From positions 62,001 through 126,000 of the forward strand of contig NZ_JAGTXB010000006.1 in assembly GCF_018224885.1 (NCBI RefSeq): DNA of 64,000 nucleotides, read 5' to 3'. Each line of letters opens with the position of its first letter. The first letter of the stretch is position 1. The translations under genes were made by a program, and so were the position numbers. A model generated the notes under the pieces. That model searched no databases and was not told the origin of the DNA. It saw only the letters and a program-made list of their open reading frames with translations. This DNA is from Chitinophaga hostae (lineage in GTDB: Bacteria; Bacteroidota; Bacteroidia; Chitinophagales; Chitinophagaceae). Positions 24,804 to 34,495 of this stretch are shown piece by piece.

Positions 24804-27349
24804 GCCTTGCAAAATATAAGCAGAAACGGAACTTCAGCCAAACAACGGAACCCAGTGCCGGAAAGGCTGTACAGGGTAAGCATGTATTTGTGGTGCAGCG
24901 GCATCATGCCTCCCGGCTGCATTACGATTTCAGGCTGGAAGTAGATGGCGTACTGAAAAGCTGGGCAATACCGAAAGGACCATCCATGAACCCGGCAGAT
25001 AAACGGCTGGCCATGGAAGTGGAAGATCATCCGTATGACTATAAAGACTTTGAAGGTACCATACCCGCAGGTAACTACGGCGCCGGCACCGTTTATATCT
25101 GGGACAAAGGAACGTTTGAGCTTATGAACCCCGACGGCAGTAATTTCGATAAGGAAGCCCTGAAAGAATTGAAATCAGGCGATCTGAAAATAGTGATGAA
25201 AGGAAAGAAGCTGAAGGGAGAATTTGCAATGGTGAAAATGAAAGGCCGGGAAGAAAACGCCTGGTTGCTCATAAAACACAAAGATAAATACGCAGTAGAT
25301 GAATATAACAGTGAAGACTATACGCCGGAGAAAATAAAAGCACAGGGATTGAAAGAAAAGGCTGCCGCTAAACAGGTGGCAAAAAAAAAATCAGTCGTCC
25401 GGGTGAAGCCGGTCGCGGAGGCAGCTCCTTCTCCCGGAACAAAAAAGAAAACCATCGCAAAAAAAGGGAAATCTCCTATCAAAAAGGTATACAAACCTAT
25501 GCTGGCAACACTGGTCAGCGAAGCATTTGATGGCGATAACTGGCTCTTCGAAACAAAATGGGATGGCTACCGCGCTATTGCCAGTGTGGCCGGTAACAAG
25601 GCCATGCTTTATTCCAGGAATGAGAAATCCTTTAACAATGATTATCCCCCGGTAGTGGCTGCCGTAGAGAAAATTTCGCATAATGTGGTACTGGACGGAG
25701 AGATTATTGTACTCGATAAAAAGGGGCGATCTGACTTCCAGTCGCTGCAACAATATAAAACCACCGGGAAGGGTAACCTGGTATTTGCCGTATTTGATCT
25801 GCTTCACCTGGATGGCAACGAGTTGCAGGAAATGCCTTTACTCGCGCGTAAAAATCTATTAAAGACCCTGCTGGCAAAACTGGATGATAAAATGGTGCGG
25901 TTTTCGGCGCATGTATTAAAAAGTGGCCACCGGTTTTTTGCCAAAGCCAGGGAAAAACAGTGGGAGGGCATTATAGCTAAGAAAGCAGACAGCATATATG
26001 AGGAAGGAAGAAGGGGCATGTCGTGGCTGAAAATAAAGATCGTGAATGAGCAGGAGGCCCTGATCTGCGGTTACACCGCTCCCCGTGGCAGCAGGAAGAA
26101 GATCGGCGCCCTGGTATTGGGCATCTATGAAGGAAAAAAATTAAAGTATATCGGGCATTGCGGTGGAGGACTTAACGAGGCTACTATCGGTAACCTTTAT
26201 GAACAGCTGCAACCCCTGGTAACAAAGGCGTCGCCATTCAGTGAAAAAGTAGCCACCAATATGCCGGTTACCTGGGTAAAGCCCCGGCTGGTATGTCAGG
26301 TAAAGTTCCAGGAATGGACCGGCGACGGACACCTGCGGCAGCCGATATTTCTTGGACTGCGGGAAGATAAACCAGCAAAGGACATACATCCGGAAATTGC
26401 AAAAAAAATGACCATGACGGCAACTACCCTTGAAAAAGAACGCACCCTGACGCTTAACAGCAAAAAGGTGACCCTTACCAATCAGTCAAAGCTGTACTGG
26501 CCGATTGAAAAAATCACCAAAGGCCAGCTGATTGATTACTACCTGTCGGTAGCAAAATATATGTTACCGCATCTGAAAGACCGGCCTTTATCGCTGCATC
26601 GATTTCCCAATGGCATTACAGGTCCTTCTTTCTACCAGAAGGATCTTGACCTCACGCAAACCCCCGGTTGGATAAAGAGTGTGCCGCTGCTGGCCGATTC
26701 TACCGGCAAGAACGTGGACTACCTGGTTTGTAATAATGAAGCCACGCTGGCGTATATGGTAAACCTGGGCTGTATTGAAATCAACCCCTGGCTGTCGCGG
26801 ATAAATAAGCTCGATGAACCGGATTTTATAGTGCTGGACCTGGATCCGGAAAACATAGATTTTAAATATGTGGTGGAAACGGCCCGGCATATCAAAGCCA
26901 TGCTGGATGGATTTAAGATCACTTCTTTCTGTAAAACCTCCGGTTCTACCGGGTTGCATATTTATATTCCAACGGGAACCACAAAAATAAGTTATGACAG
27001 TAGCCGCCTGTTTGCGGAATATATTGCCCGCCATGTCAATGAACAGTTGCCTAAAAGCACCAGTGTGGTAAGGGCTAAGGCCGCCAGGAATAAAAAAGTA
27101 TATATTGATTTTCTGCAGAACAGCCGGGGGCAGACTGTTGCGGCGCCTTATTCTGCCCGTCCAAAACCAGGTGCCACCGTGTCGATGCCGCTTTTATGGG
27201 AGGAAGTAAATGAAAAATTAAGGATCAGTAATTTTAATATATTTAACTCACTGGAACGGATAAACGAAAATAACGACTTGTGGCACGATATTAAAAGTGT
27301 AAAGAATGACTTGCGTAAAGCGATAGGTGAGATAGAAAATAGCCGGTAG
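24800..27349 (+). CDS. ligD: ATP-dependent DNA ligase LigD with phosphoesterase and polymerase domains
   Basis: This 849-aa enzyme has the domain order phosphoesterase, ligase, polymerase. The phosphoesterase domain (about 30-190) has the metal-binding HHASRLHYDFRLE. A Lys/Ala-rich linker (about 190-230) leads to the ligase domain (about 230-530), with the adenylated lysine in ETKWDGYRA and GEIIVLDKKGRSDFQ. The polymerase/primase domain (about 555-845) has LYWPIEKITKG and the metal-binding aspartates in IVLDLDPEN. With Ku it carries out end processing, fill-in and sealing of double-strand breaks. The order matches Pseudomonas-type rather than mycobacterial LigD. Confidence 0.97.
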   Translation: MSLAKYKQKRNFSQTTEPSAGKAVQGKHVFVVQRHHASRLHYDFRLEVDGVLKSWAIPKGPSMNPADKRLAMEVEDHPYDYKDFEGTIPAGNYGAGTVYIWDKGTFELMNPDGSNFDKEALKELKSGDLKIVMKGKKLKGEFAMVKMKGREENAWLLIKHKDKYAVDEYNSEDYTPEKIKAQGLKEKAAAKQVAKKKSVVRVKPVAEAAPSPGTKKKTIAKKGKSPIKKVYKPMLATLVSEAFDGDNWLFETKWDGYRAIASVAGNKAMLYSRNEKSFNNDYPPVVAAVEKISHNVVLDGEIIVLDKKGRSDFQSLQQYKTTGKGNLVFAVFDLLHLDGNELQEMPLLARKNLLKTLLAKLDDKMVRFSAHVLKSGHRFFAKAREKQWEGIIAKKADSIYEEGRRGMSWLKIKIVNEQEALICGYTAPRGSRKKIGALVLGIYEGKKLKYIGHCGGGLNEATIGNLYEQLQPLVTKASPFSEKVATNMPVTWVKPRLVCQVKFQEWTGDGHLRQPIFLGLREDKPAKDIHPEIAKKMTMTATTLEKERTLTLNSKKVTLTNQSKLYWPIEKITKGQLIDYYLSVAKYMLPHLKDRPLSLHRFPNGITGPSFYQKDLDLTQTPGWIKSVPLLADSTGKNVDYLVCNNEATLAYMVNLGCIEINPWLSRINKLDEPDFIVLDLDPENIDFKYVVETARHIKAMLDGFKITSFCKTSGSTGLHIYIPTGTTKISYDSSRLFAEYIARHVNEQLPKSTSVVRAKAARNKKVYIDFLQNSRGQTVAAPYSARPKPGATVSMPLLWEEVNEKLRISNFNIFNSLERINENNDLWHDIKSVKNDLRKAIGEIENSR

Positions 27350-27382
27350 CACGCAGGTATTTCTTCACGTAAAACCGTAGTT

Positions 27383-27850
27383 ATGGAAAAGTCTTCTCAG
27401 TCAGGGAAATTTCTTCCCGCGTACGGATATGGATTAGCCCTTATTTCCATTGTCTTCACTGTTATTTTTTATCTCACAAAACTATATGGTAATTTATGGA
27501 TGGGCTACCTGGGAAATATCATCATGTTTATTGGGGTATTGTTATCGATCATTCATTATAACAGGGTGCGCCATGACCGGGGTTCGGCCATGTCGGCATT
27601 TTCAATGGGCTGGCGCACTACCTTACTCGCTACTATTATTTATGCCGTATTTATGATTCTTTTTCATTTCCTGGTGGGAGGAAATCCGGCTCATTCCCTG
27701 CAGGAGCACGATACCGTAAAAGATAATTTCTGGGTATATTTCCTGGGAAACATCATTTTCGTGAACCTCTTTGTAGGGGTAGTAGCTGCTTTGCTGGGTG
27801 CAATGGTATTTAAATCCGATCAAAAAACTACCTCGCCCAACGAGCCATAG
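27383..27850 (+). CDS. DUF4199-family membrane protein
   Basis: This 155-aa protein has four predicted membrane helices (about 12-32, 40-58, 75-97 and 122-146) with the family-style segment SAFSMGWRTTLLATIIYAVF after the second helix. DUF4199 proteins are common in Bacteroidota and have no established function. It lies 33 nt after ligD and may be read through from it. Its end lies 22 nt before the next regulator. Confidence 0.75.
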   Translation: MEKSSQSGKFLPAYGYGLALISIVFTVIFYLTKLYGNLWMGYLGNIIMFIGVLLSIIHYNRVRHDRGSAMSAFSMGWRTTLLATIIYAVFMILFHFLVGGNPAHSLQEHDTVKDNFWVYFLGNIIFVNLFVGVVAALLGAMVFKSDQKTTSPNEP

Positions 27851-27857
27851 GAACTAT

Positions 27858-27865
27858 TATCTTTG
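27858..27865 (+). promoter_or_regulatory. Possible -7 box (TATCTTTG) directly before the second sigma-54 activator
   Basis: The octamer fits TAnnTTTG and ends 7 nt before the ATG at 27873. Transcription would begin at about the start codon. No clear TTG was seen at -33. Confidence 0.35.
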
Positions 27866-27872
27866 CAGGGCT

Positions 27873-29216
27873 ATGTCTAAAGGCCATATTTTAATTATCG
27901 ACGATGAGGATCAGCTCCGGAAGCTGTTAAGCCGCCTGCTGGCCCTCGAAGGATATACCCTCCATGAAGCGCCCAATGTACGGACCGCCATGAAGATCCT
28001 GGAAAAAGAAGAAATACACGTGATACTCTCGGATGTAAAACTGCCGGATGGGAATGGTGTGGAACAGGTAAGCCATATCCGCAGTAAATACCCCGAAATT
28101 GAAACGATTGTGCTCACGGCATATGGTAACATCGCCGACGGAGTACAAGCCATTAAAAACGGTGCATTTGATTACATCACCAAGGGCGATGATAACAATC
28201 GTATCCTTCCGTTGGTGAGTAAAGCGATGGATAAGGCCCATCTGCAGTTCCGTATCCGCGACCTGGAAAAGAAGATAGGAGGTAAGTATAACTTTGAAAA
28301 TATTTTGGGAGCATCACCTGAAATAAAGGCCGCTGTTGCATTGGCCGAAAAAGTAGCGCCCTCGGATATGACCGTGTTGCTGCTGGGTGAAACCGGCGCC
28401 GGCAAAGAAGTGTTTGCACATGCCATCCACCAGGGGAGTCAACGCCGGCAACAGCCTTTTGTGGCGGTAAACTGCAGTGCCTTTGGCAAAGAGATCCTGG
28501 AAAGCGAGTTATTCGGACACATAGCGGGCGCCTTTACCGGCGCTGTAAAAGATAAAAAAGGCTTTTTTGAAGAAGCCCGCGGAGGCACCATTTTCCTGGA
28601 TGAAATAGGAGAGATGGCCATAGAGCTGCAGGCTAAAATGTTACGGGTACTGGAAACCCAGGAGTTTTATAAGGTAGGCGAATCAAAACCTACTAAAACG
28701 GATGTACGCATTATTGCCGCTACCAACCGTTTGCTGGAACAGGAAATTGCCGCAGGACATTTCCGGGCCGATCTCTTTTATCGCTTGTCCGCTTTCCAGA
28801 TATCCCTGCCATCGCTGAATGAGCGCCGTAAAGACATTCCCGTGCTGGCAAGCTGGTTTTTACAGCAGATTGCGCCCAAAATGAACAAGCGTATTACCGG
28901 CATGACCCCCGCTTTCCTGCAGGCATTGCAGCAACATAGCTGGAAGGGAAATATCCGGGAACTGCGTAATGTTATTGAAAGAGCCGCCATTCTAACGGAT
29001 ACGGATATACTCGATGCCCCGGTATTACCACTCGATTTTCAACAAGGAAATATAGAAGAACCTTCTTCCCTTCGCCTGGCCGATATGGAAAAACACCATA
29101 TTGTCCGGGTACTGGCGCATGCCAAAGGCAATAAAACCAGGGCGGCAGAGCTGATGGGAATCGGTTTAACCACCCTGTATAACAAAATTAAGGAATACAA
29201 TATCACCGCATCATAA
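27873..29216 (+). CDS. Sigma-54-dependent response regulator (NtrC family), second copy
   Basis: The ATG at 27873 gives 447 aa beginning [19 protein letters not shown]. An upstream in-frame start at 27798 lies inside the DUF4199 gene and is unlikely. The receiver has its phospho-acceptor in [12 protein letters not shown] and lysine in YITKGDD. The AAA+ domain has Walker [10 protein letters not shown], the contact loop GAFTGA and Walker [11 protein letters not shown]. The Fis-type C-terminus is [20 protein letters not shown]. No histidine kinase gene is adjacent, so its partner is elsewhere. The stop codon overlaps the 3' end of the convergent chromate transporter gene by 6 nt. Confidence 0.95.
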   Translation: MSKGHILIIDDEDQLRKLLSRLLALEGYTLHEAPNVRTAMKILEKEEIHVILSDVKLPDGNGVEQVSHIRSKYPEIETIVLTAYGNIADGVQAIKNGAFDYITKGDDNNRILPLVSKAMDKAHLQFRIRDLEKKIGGKYNFENILGASPEIKAAVALAEKVAPSDMTVLLLGETGAGKEVFAHAIHQGSQRRQQPFVAVNCSAFGKEILESELFGHIAGAFTGAVKDKKGFFEEARGGTIFLDEIGEMAIELQAKMLRVLETQEFYKVGESKPTKTDVRIIAATNRLLEQEIAAGHFRADLFYRLSAFQISLPSLNERRKDIPVLASWFLQQIAPKMNKRITGMTPAFLQALQQHSWKGNIRELRNVIERAAILTDTDILDAPVLPLDFQQGNIEEPSSLRLADMEKHHIVRVLAHAKGNKTRAAELMGIGLTTLYNKIKEYNITAS

Positions 29217-30431
29217 TAACCAGCCGAGTAACAGGCAGGCCAGTACGATAAAAGGAGAAGGAACCCTGGTAAGGCATAACAGCGCCAGCGTACTGGCCAT
29301 GATCAGCAGGTTATACCAGTTGACCGGGATTACAAAAAAGAGGATAAACGTAGCCGCCCACATAATACCCACCACCACGGCATTTATACCCTCCAATGCC
29401 CGGTATATTACCACATATTTTTTGAGGTTATTCCAGATAGGAAAGAAAAATAATACCAGCAACAGGCTGGGTAAGAAAATAGCTATAGGCGCCAGCATGC
29501 AACCTAGAAACTGGTAACCCATTCCCAGGTTGCGCATCGCCATACCTCCTACATAGGCTGAAATGGAAAAGGTAGGCCCTGGAAGCGCCCGCATAATACC
29601 AGCCCCGGTCAGTAGTTCTTCTGCCGTAAGATATTGTGATTTGGCGCGGGTAACATACTGCTCCAGCATCATGGCAATGAGTATATCGCCTCCGCCAAAT
29701 ACCAGGCTCCCAAAACGGTAAAAGTTTTCAAACAGGTTAAATGGCCGCCTCGTGATCCATTGATGGGAACGGGCCAGCTCGGAAAAAATACCTGCCAGGA
29801 TAAACAACGATACAAATAACCAGATATTACCCCACTGTATTTTGCGGGGTTTTTCCGCTACACCGGGGATACGTTTGTTACTGAAATTAGATACAATGCC
29901 GCCAAGTATAATCAACGCGGGAAATGTCCAGGGCGATTTGAGGTAAAAGGCCGTAAACATCGACACCACCATGATGATAAAGGTGGCCACGTTGTTAATA
30001 CTGATGCGGAATGCCCTGATACCCCCGTAGGCCAGGAAGCCTACCGCCATGGGCTGTACGTATTTGAAAATGTCGGTTTGCAGGGCATTTTTGCCAAAAT
30101 ACTGGAGCAGGAAACTCAGGGAGCCCATTATCAGGCAGGCCGGGCTGATCCAGATCAGCAGGGTGATAACGGCCAGCACTACGCCACCCCGTTTATAGCC
30201 GATTAAAGTAAGGGTTTGAGAAGAAGAGGCGCCGGGCAACAGCTGACAAAAAGCATTGTACTCCATCAGCTCCTGCTCGGTTACATCCTTGCGTTGCTGT
30301 ACAAAGGTTTTCATCATCATGGCCAGATGACCTTGCGGTCCTCCGTAGGCGGTGATGCTATGTAGTAGCACTGCTTTTAGAAAAGGAATATGACGTAGAA
30401 GCACAGTTAATTTAGTGAATTCCGATTGCAC
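29211..30431 (-). CDS. chrA: Chromate transporter (ChrA/CHR family)
   Basis: This 406-aa integral membrane protein has two CHR half-domains. The first has [13 protein letters not shown] and [16 protein letters not shown]. The second has [17 protein letters not shown] and [16 protein letters not shown]. About ten to twelve helices are expected. Known ChrA proteins export chromate, but many family members are uncharacterised, so substrate specificity is inferred. It appears to be a single-gene unit, convergent with the regulator at 27873. Confidence 0.9.
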   Translation of the reverse strand: MQSEFTKLTVLLRHIPFLKAVLLHSITAYGGPQGHLAMMMKTFVQQRKDVTEQELMEYNAFCQLLPGASSSQTLTLIGYKRGGVVLAVITLLIWISPACLIMGSLSFLLQYFGKNALQTDIFKYVQPMAVGFLAYGGIRAFRISINNVATFIIMVVSMFTAFYLKSPWTFPALIILGGIVSNFSNKRIPGVAEKPRKIQWGNIWLFVSLFILAGIFSELARSHQWITRRPFNLFENFYRFGSLVFGGGDILIAMMLEQYVTRAKSQYLTAEELLTGAGIMRALPGPTFSISAYVGGMAMRNLGMGYQFLGCMLAPIAIFLPSLLLVLFFFPIWNNLKKYVVIYRALEGINAVVVGIMWAATFILFFVIPVNWYNLLIMASTLALLCLTRVPSPFIVLACLLLGWLL

Positions 30432-30731
30432 GAATTTATAAGGTACTCAAATATCCCGACAAAATACAACCAGGTTGCTAATATTGGTAATGGCTTAAAA
30501 TAATAAAGGCACAATACTTGTAATATCTGTATCCGTTATAACGAATATGGCCTTTTGTCCGTTGTGATCAGTTTGTTACTAGATAGGTTAATTACCCACC
30601 AACATCTAAGAATGTTCGGATTTAAAGAATAACCATATTGAGAAAAACCATTGAGAAATGACTTGCTTATACGCAGGATATTTGTAAAGTCCCGGAAACG
30701 ATAGTTTCCCGGGACTTCGCTATTTACAGCT
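30432..30731. other. Intergenic region between divergent chrA and 2OG-oxygenase 3' end
   Basis: I found no gene in these 300 bases. The chrA promoter should lie in the left part. The right end carries a hairpin at 30687-30716 that can terminate the oxygenase transcript. Confidence 0.5.
30687..30716 (-). terminator. Hairpin downstream of the 2OG oxygenase gene
   Basis: On the plus strand AAGTCCCGGAAAC pairs with GTTTCCCGGGACTT, with one bulged G and a 4-nt loop. Read on the minus strand it lies 16 nt after the oxygenase stop and is followed by only a short T run, so it is a likely but not ideal terminator. Confidence 0.65.
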
Positions 30732-31688
30732 TTATTTTTTCAATCCGATTTCACGTAAACGTTCGTCCAGGTATTCGCCGGCGGTGATGGGCTCGTAGGC
30801 CAGCGGACTATCCGCGGTAACACAGCTTTCCAGGCAATCCAGCTTCATACTTGATTTGGGATGCAGAAAAAATGGGATAGAGTAGCGGGAGGTATTCCAC
30901 ATTTCGCGGGGAGGATTCACCACCCGGTGGGTAGTCGATTTAAGACGGTTGTTGGTTAAGCGCTGGAGCATATCCCCCACATTTACCACGATCTGTTCCG
31001 GCAGGGAGGTAACCGGTACCCAGTTATTTTGTTTATCCAGGATCTGTAGCCCATCTGCAGAAGCTCCAACCAGCAGCGTAATCAGGTTAATATCTTCGTG
31101 CTGTTCGGCCCTGATAGCAGATTTTGGCTCCTGTGTAATAGGAGGGTAGTGAATTGCCCTCAGGATAGAGTTGCCGTTATGTATTTTGCTGTCAAAATAG
31201 TGCTCGTCCAAACCAAGGAATAAGGCAATTGCCTGTAACAGGTACTTGCCCGACCGTTCAAAACCACGGTAGGCCTGGAAGAAGGTAGGGGTAAATGCCG
31301 GTACTTCCGCCACCTGCACATTGTCAGGATATTCAGCGCCAATAGGATCACTATCTTCCACTGTTTGCCCGAACTGGAAAAACTCTTTCAGATCAGGTGC
31401 CTCATAACCCTTGGCATGTTCTTTACCAAAAGAGGTATATCCACGCTGACCGGCCAGTTCAGGGATCTCGTACTGATGCTTTGTATCAAAAGGAAGCTTG
31501 AAAAATTGTTGTACATACTTGTAGAGGTCTGCAATCAGTTCGTCAGGAATCCCATGATTCTTTACCGCTACAAAACCAACTTCTTCATAAGCTTTACCTA
31601 ACTGCTGCACAAAGGCGGCTTTTCGTCCTGCATCTCCGGAGGTGAAGTCTGCAAGATCCACGGAGGGGATAGAGTGGGTTGTTGCCAT
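30732..31688 (-). CDS. 2-oxoglutarate/Fe(II)-dependent oxygenase, isopenicillin N synthase-like
   Basis: This 318-aa protein has an N-terminal DIOX_N region (IPSVDLADF, GFVAVKNHGIPDELI) and a double-stranded beta-helix core. Iron ligands are the HxD in AEQHEDINLITLL and the distal His in KSTTHRVVNPP; the 2-oxoglutarate contact is RYSIPFF. The length is normal for the family. These enzymes hydroxylate or desaturate small molecules; the substrate is not predictable. An inverted repeat separates it from exbD upstream. Confidence 0.92.
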   Translation of the reverse strand: MATTHSIPSVDLADFTSGDAGRKAAFVQQLGKAYEEVGFVAVKNHGIPDELIADLYKYVQQFFKLPFDTKHQYEIPELAGQRGYTSFGKEHAKGYEAPDLKEFFQFGQTVEDSDPIGAEYPDNVQVAEVPAFTPTFFQAYRGFERSGKYLLQAIALFLGLDEHYFDSKIHNGNSILRAIHYPPITQEPKSAIRAEQHEDINLITLLVGASADGLQILDKQNNWVPVTSLPEQIVVNVGDMLQRLTNNRLKSTTHRVVNPPREMWNTSRYSIPFFLHPKSSMKLDCLESCVTADSPLAYEPITAGEYLDERLREIGLKK

Positions 31689-31747
31689 ATCTTGATATTA
31701 TTGTTTTGGAGCAATAAAGGTAGGGAAAAAAGGGAAGCAGGAACCTC

Positions 31748-31811
31748 CCAGCTATTAGCCATTAGCTTTTAGCTTTTATTAAAAGCTAATGGCTAACAGC
31801 TAAAAGCTGGG
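31748..31811. repeat. AGCTATTAGC-type palindromic repeat
   Basis: CCAGCTATTAGCCATTAGC and its near complement (TAATGGCTAACAGC followed by AGCTGG) form a long hairpin between exbD and the oxygenase gene. It lies 10 nt after the exbD stop and may terminate that gene. Related fragments occur at 47883, 59488 and 60969. Confidence 0.75.
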
Positions 31812-31820
31812 GGGGCCTGC

Positions 31821-32342
31821 TTACTTGAAGTAATTTTCCTCTGTTCCGGTGATATCCACCACTGCATAACGGTTTACCTGGTTGATCAGCATTTCATCCA
31901 TGATGTCTACCACATTCTTGTAGTTGGAACGCTTATCTGCTTTGATCAGCACCATCAGGTCGTTTTTCCGGAAAGCCTGCAGTACAGCGGCTTTTTTCCG
32001 GATAATAATATCCCGGATGCCATTGCGATTGGCATAGCTGCTATATTGTACCTGTGGCGGAATTGCAGGGTCGTTGCCAATGCCTTCGTACCAGGCAATA
32101 CGGTTGTCGGGGCCCAGTATCACCGTCAGCGCTTTTTTTGCCGGTAACGACATGGAATCTCCATCTTCCCGGGGCATCACCAGGTCCATGGTTTTAGGTT
32201 TGGCCATGGTGGTAGTCAGCATGAAAAAGGTGATCAGCAGGAAGCCCAGATCCACCATGGGCGTCATGTCTACCCGGGTTGACTTTTTATTGCTGCGGGT
32301 ACCGCGGCCATTGTTCTTTTCGGAAGTATTTATTTCAGCCAT
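31821..32342 (-). CDS. ExbD/TolR-family biopolymer transport protein
   Basis: This 173-aa protein has a Ser/Arg/Lys-rich cytoplasmic N-terminus, one membrane helix with the essential aspartate (MVDLGFLLITFFML) and a periplasmic domain ending with DIMDEMLINQVNRYAVVDI. Known family members form a proton-driven motor with ExbB to energise TonB-dependent transport or envelope integrity. No exbB, tonB or second exbD gene is adjacent here, which is unusual because these genes normally cluster. Confidence 0.92.
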   Translation of the reverse strand: MAEINTSEKNNGRGTRSNKKSTRVDMTPMVDLGFLLITFFMLTTTMAKPKTMDLVMPREDGDSMSLPAKKALTVILGPDNRIAWYEGIGNDPAIPPQVQYSSYANRNGIRDIIIRKKAAVLQAFRKNDLMVLIKADKRSNYKNVVDIMDEMLINQVNRYAVVDITGTEENYFK

Positions 32343-32430
32343 TGTTAACGGTTTTGGATAAACGAAAAATGGTTGAAAGCGCTTTCAGGTATTAGATGCA
32401 CGAGGAAAAGTATTCCATACAAGGATTTTT

Positions 32431-32604
32431 TCTTGCCCGGGATTAAACTGATTTTACAGATTAGGTTGATTTATTCCTTCGAGGATTAAAAAAAGATTAG
32501 CGAAGACAGAAGCGGGTATCCGCCTTTATCTCCGCTAATCTTTTTAAATCAAAAAAATATAAATCAGGATAATCTGCAAAATCAGTTTAATCCTGGGTAA
32601 GACA
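32431..32604. repeat. Large palindromic repeat, copy A
   Basis: The outer arms (TCTTGCCCGGGATTAAACTG and CAGTTTAATCCTGGGTAAGA) and an inner hairpin (GATTAGCGAAGACAGAAGC against its complement, ending CGCTAATC) make the whole 174-nt element an imperfect palindrome. It has the same architecture as the element at 56920-57079. It sits between exbD and asnS, which share a strand, and has no coding capacity. It resembles a non-autonomous palindromic element rather than a terminator. Confidence 0.8.
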
Positions 32605-32612
32605 AGAATTGT

Positions 32613-34052
32613 TTAAAACTCCGCGCTTTTCGGTGTCCTTGGGAAAGCTATTACATCCCGGATATTAGTCATACCGGTAACAAACAACATCAAACGTTCA
32701 AAGCCAAGTCCGAAGCCGGCATGTGGTGCAGTGCCGAAACGGCGGGTATCGAGGTACCAGCTCAGTTCATCTGCGGGAACATGCATTTCACCCATACGTT
32801 TTACCAGTTTGTCGTAGTCTTCTTCACGTTGTGAGCCGCCTACCATTTCGCCGATACCAGGGAACAGGATATCCATAGCCCTTACGGTTTTGCCGTCATC
32901 GTTTAGTTTCATGTAGAAAGACTTGATTTCTTTAGGATAATCGGTCAGTATAACCGGTTTCTTAAAATGTTTTTCTACCAGGTAGCGTTCGTGTTCGCTC
33001 TGCAGGTCAGCGCCCCAGGCTTCGATCAGGTATTGGAACTTCTTGTTTTTGTTATGTTTGCTGTTCTTCAGAATGTCGATAGCTTCTGTATAGGTGATCC
33101 GCACAAACTCGTTGTTCAGCACAAACTCCAGCTTTTCTATCAGTCCCATTTCACTGCGTTCCTGCTGTGGCTTTTGCTTGTCTTCCTCCACGAGGCGGTT
33201 AGCCAGGAAGTCCAGGTCGTCGCGGTTATTATCCAGGATATATCCTATTACGGATTTAATGAATGCTTCAGCCAGATCCATGTTGTCTTCCAGTTCATAG
33301 AAGGCCATTTCAGGCTCAATCATCCAGAACTCAGCCAGGTGGCGGGCTGTATTGGAATTTTCAGCACGGAAAGTAGGACCGAATGTATAGATATCTCCAA
33401 AAGCCATGGCTCCCAGTTCGCCTTCCAGCTGTCCGGAAACCGTCAGGTTGGTAGATTTGCCAAAGAAATCTTCTTTGAAGTCAATATCACCGTTTTCGGT
33501 GCGTGGCGGGTTTTTCATGTCCAGCGTGGTTACGCGGAACATTTCGCCTGCGCCTTCCGCATCGGATGCCGTGATAATAGGCGTGTGCAGGTACACAAAC
33601 CCGCGCTCATTAAAGAAGCGGTGTACGGCAAATGCGAGGGCATGACGTACGCGGAAAATGGCGCCGAATGTATTGGTACGGAAACGCAGATGGGCTATTT
33701 CACGCAGGTATTCCAGGCTGGGCTTGTTTTTGAGCTGTAAAGGATATTTTTCCGGATCACAGTCGCCCAGTATTTCCAGGGTGGCAGCCTTCAGTTCTAC
33801 TTTCTGGCCCTTACCGAGGGAAGGAATAATTTCGCCGGTAGCGCTGATGGCAGCCCCGGTGGTAATGCGCTTCAGCAGCGCTGCATCTGTATTTTCAGAA
33901 TTGATTACTATCTGTAAATTATTATTGGTAGAGCCATCGTTCAACGCTATAAACTGGTTATTACGGAAGGAACGCACCCAACCTTTAACCGTTACCTCGT
34001 AATGCTGCTTGTCGTCCGACAAGATTTGCTTGACTTTCACCCTTTGGCTCAT
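32613..34052 (-). CDS. asnS: Asparaginyl-tRNA synthetase
   Basis: This 479-aa class IIb synthetase charges tRNA-Asn. The N-terminal OB-fold anticodon-binding domain (about 15-110; [20 protein letters not shown]) leads to the catalytic core. Motif 2 is [21 protein letters not shown] without a gap (17-20 residues shown by FRAENSN and EFWMIEPE), and motif 3 is [15 protein letters not shown]. The C-terminus [15 protein letters not shown] is typical. The stop lies 9 nt from a large palindromic repeat. Confidence 0.96.
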   Translation of the reverse strand: MSQRVKVKQILSDDKQHYEVTVKGWVRSFRNNQFIALNDGSTNNNLQIVINSENTDAALLKRITTGAAISATGEIIPSLGKGQKVELKAATLEILGDCDPEKYPLQLKNKPSLEYLREIAHLRFRTNTFGAIFRVRHALAFAVHRFFNERGFVYLHTPIITASDAEGAGEMFRVTTLDMKNPPRTENGDIDFKEDFFGKSTNLTVSGQLEGELGAMAFGDIYTFGPTFRAENSNTARHLAEFWMIEPEMAFYELEDNMDLAEAFIKSVIGYILDNNRDDLDFLANRLVEEDKQKPQQERSEMGLIEKLEFVLNNEFVRITYTEAIDILKNSKHNKNKKFQYLIEAWGADLQSEHERYLVEKHFKKPVILTDYPKEIKSFYMKLNDDGKTVRAMDILFPGIGEMVGGSQREEDYDKLVKRMGEMHVPADELSWYLDTRRFGTAPHAGFGLGFERLMLFVTGMTNIRDVIAFPRTPKSAEF

Positions 34053-34495
34053 AATATATTATATTTTAGGACTGCAAAAATAAGTGGAAAACTTCATAGT
34101 ATATAGTCCGGATGACTGCCTTTTTGCCTTCCTGGATTGCCAATAAAATGTTAAAAATCACTGGATAGGTTGGCTAGAATCAATATTAACAAGGTTTTGA
34201 GCCTCCCGCTCACAGTCTTTTACAGCCCGGGAAAGCACTGTATTACCCGCTACTTTGGGGCAATTGGGGTCTAAATATTTTTGGATAATAATAAAACTTG
34301 TTTTAATCTTGCGGTATATTCTGCCTGATTAAGTTCATTTTTCCATCTTCATCAGCAGTTCCTAAACTCAATCATTCCCTATCAAATTTAATAAGCTAAT
34401 TAAATTTATTGACTCAAAAACAATTATTTGTAATTGGTGTATGTTGGTATGCAGTGGTACCCGCCTCACAACACTTCTAAAATTTGACAACACAG
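34053..34495. other. Intergenic region between divergent asnS and rho, including the rho leader
   Basis: These 443 bases contain no convincing gene. They hold the rho promoter at 34254-34283 and a leader of about 205 nt before the rho start. The leader is AT-rich with pyrimidine-rich runs, a plausible site for Rho autoregulation; that is inference. Confidence 0.5.
34254..34283 (+). promoter_or_regulatory. Bacteroidota-type promoter for rho
   Basis: TTTG (34254-34257), an 18-nt spacer and TATTTTTG (34276-34283) fit the -33/-7 consensus. Transcription would start near 34290, about 205 nt before the start codon. Confidence 0.6.

Noticed and set aside
32461..32600. The palindromic region read as a simple terminator of asnS
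   Set aside because: The structure is far longer than a terminator and recurs at 56920-57079, which fits a repeat element better, although it may also stop transcription.
33094..33740. Long plus-strand frames over the asparaginyl-tRNA synthetase gene
   Set aside because: They are antisense to a well-conserved gene and show no family motifs.
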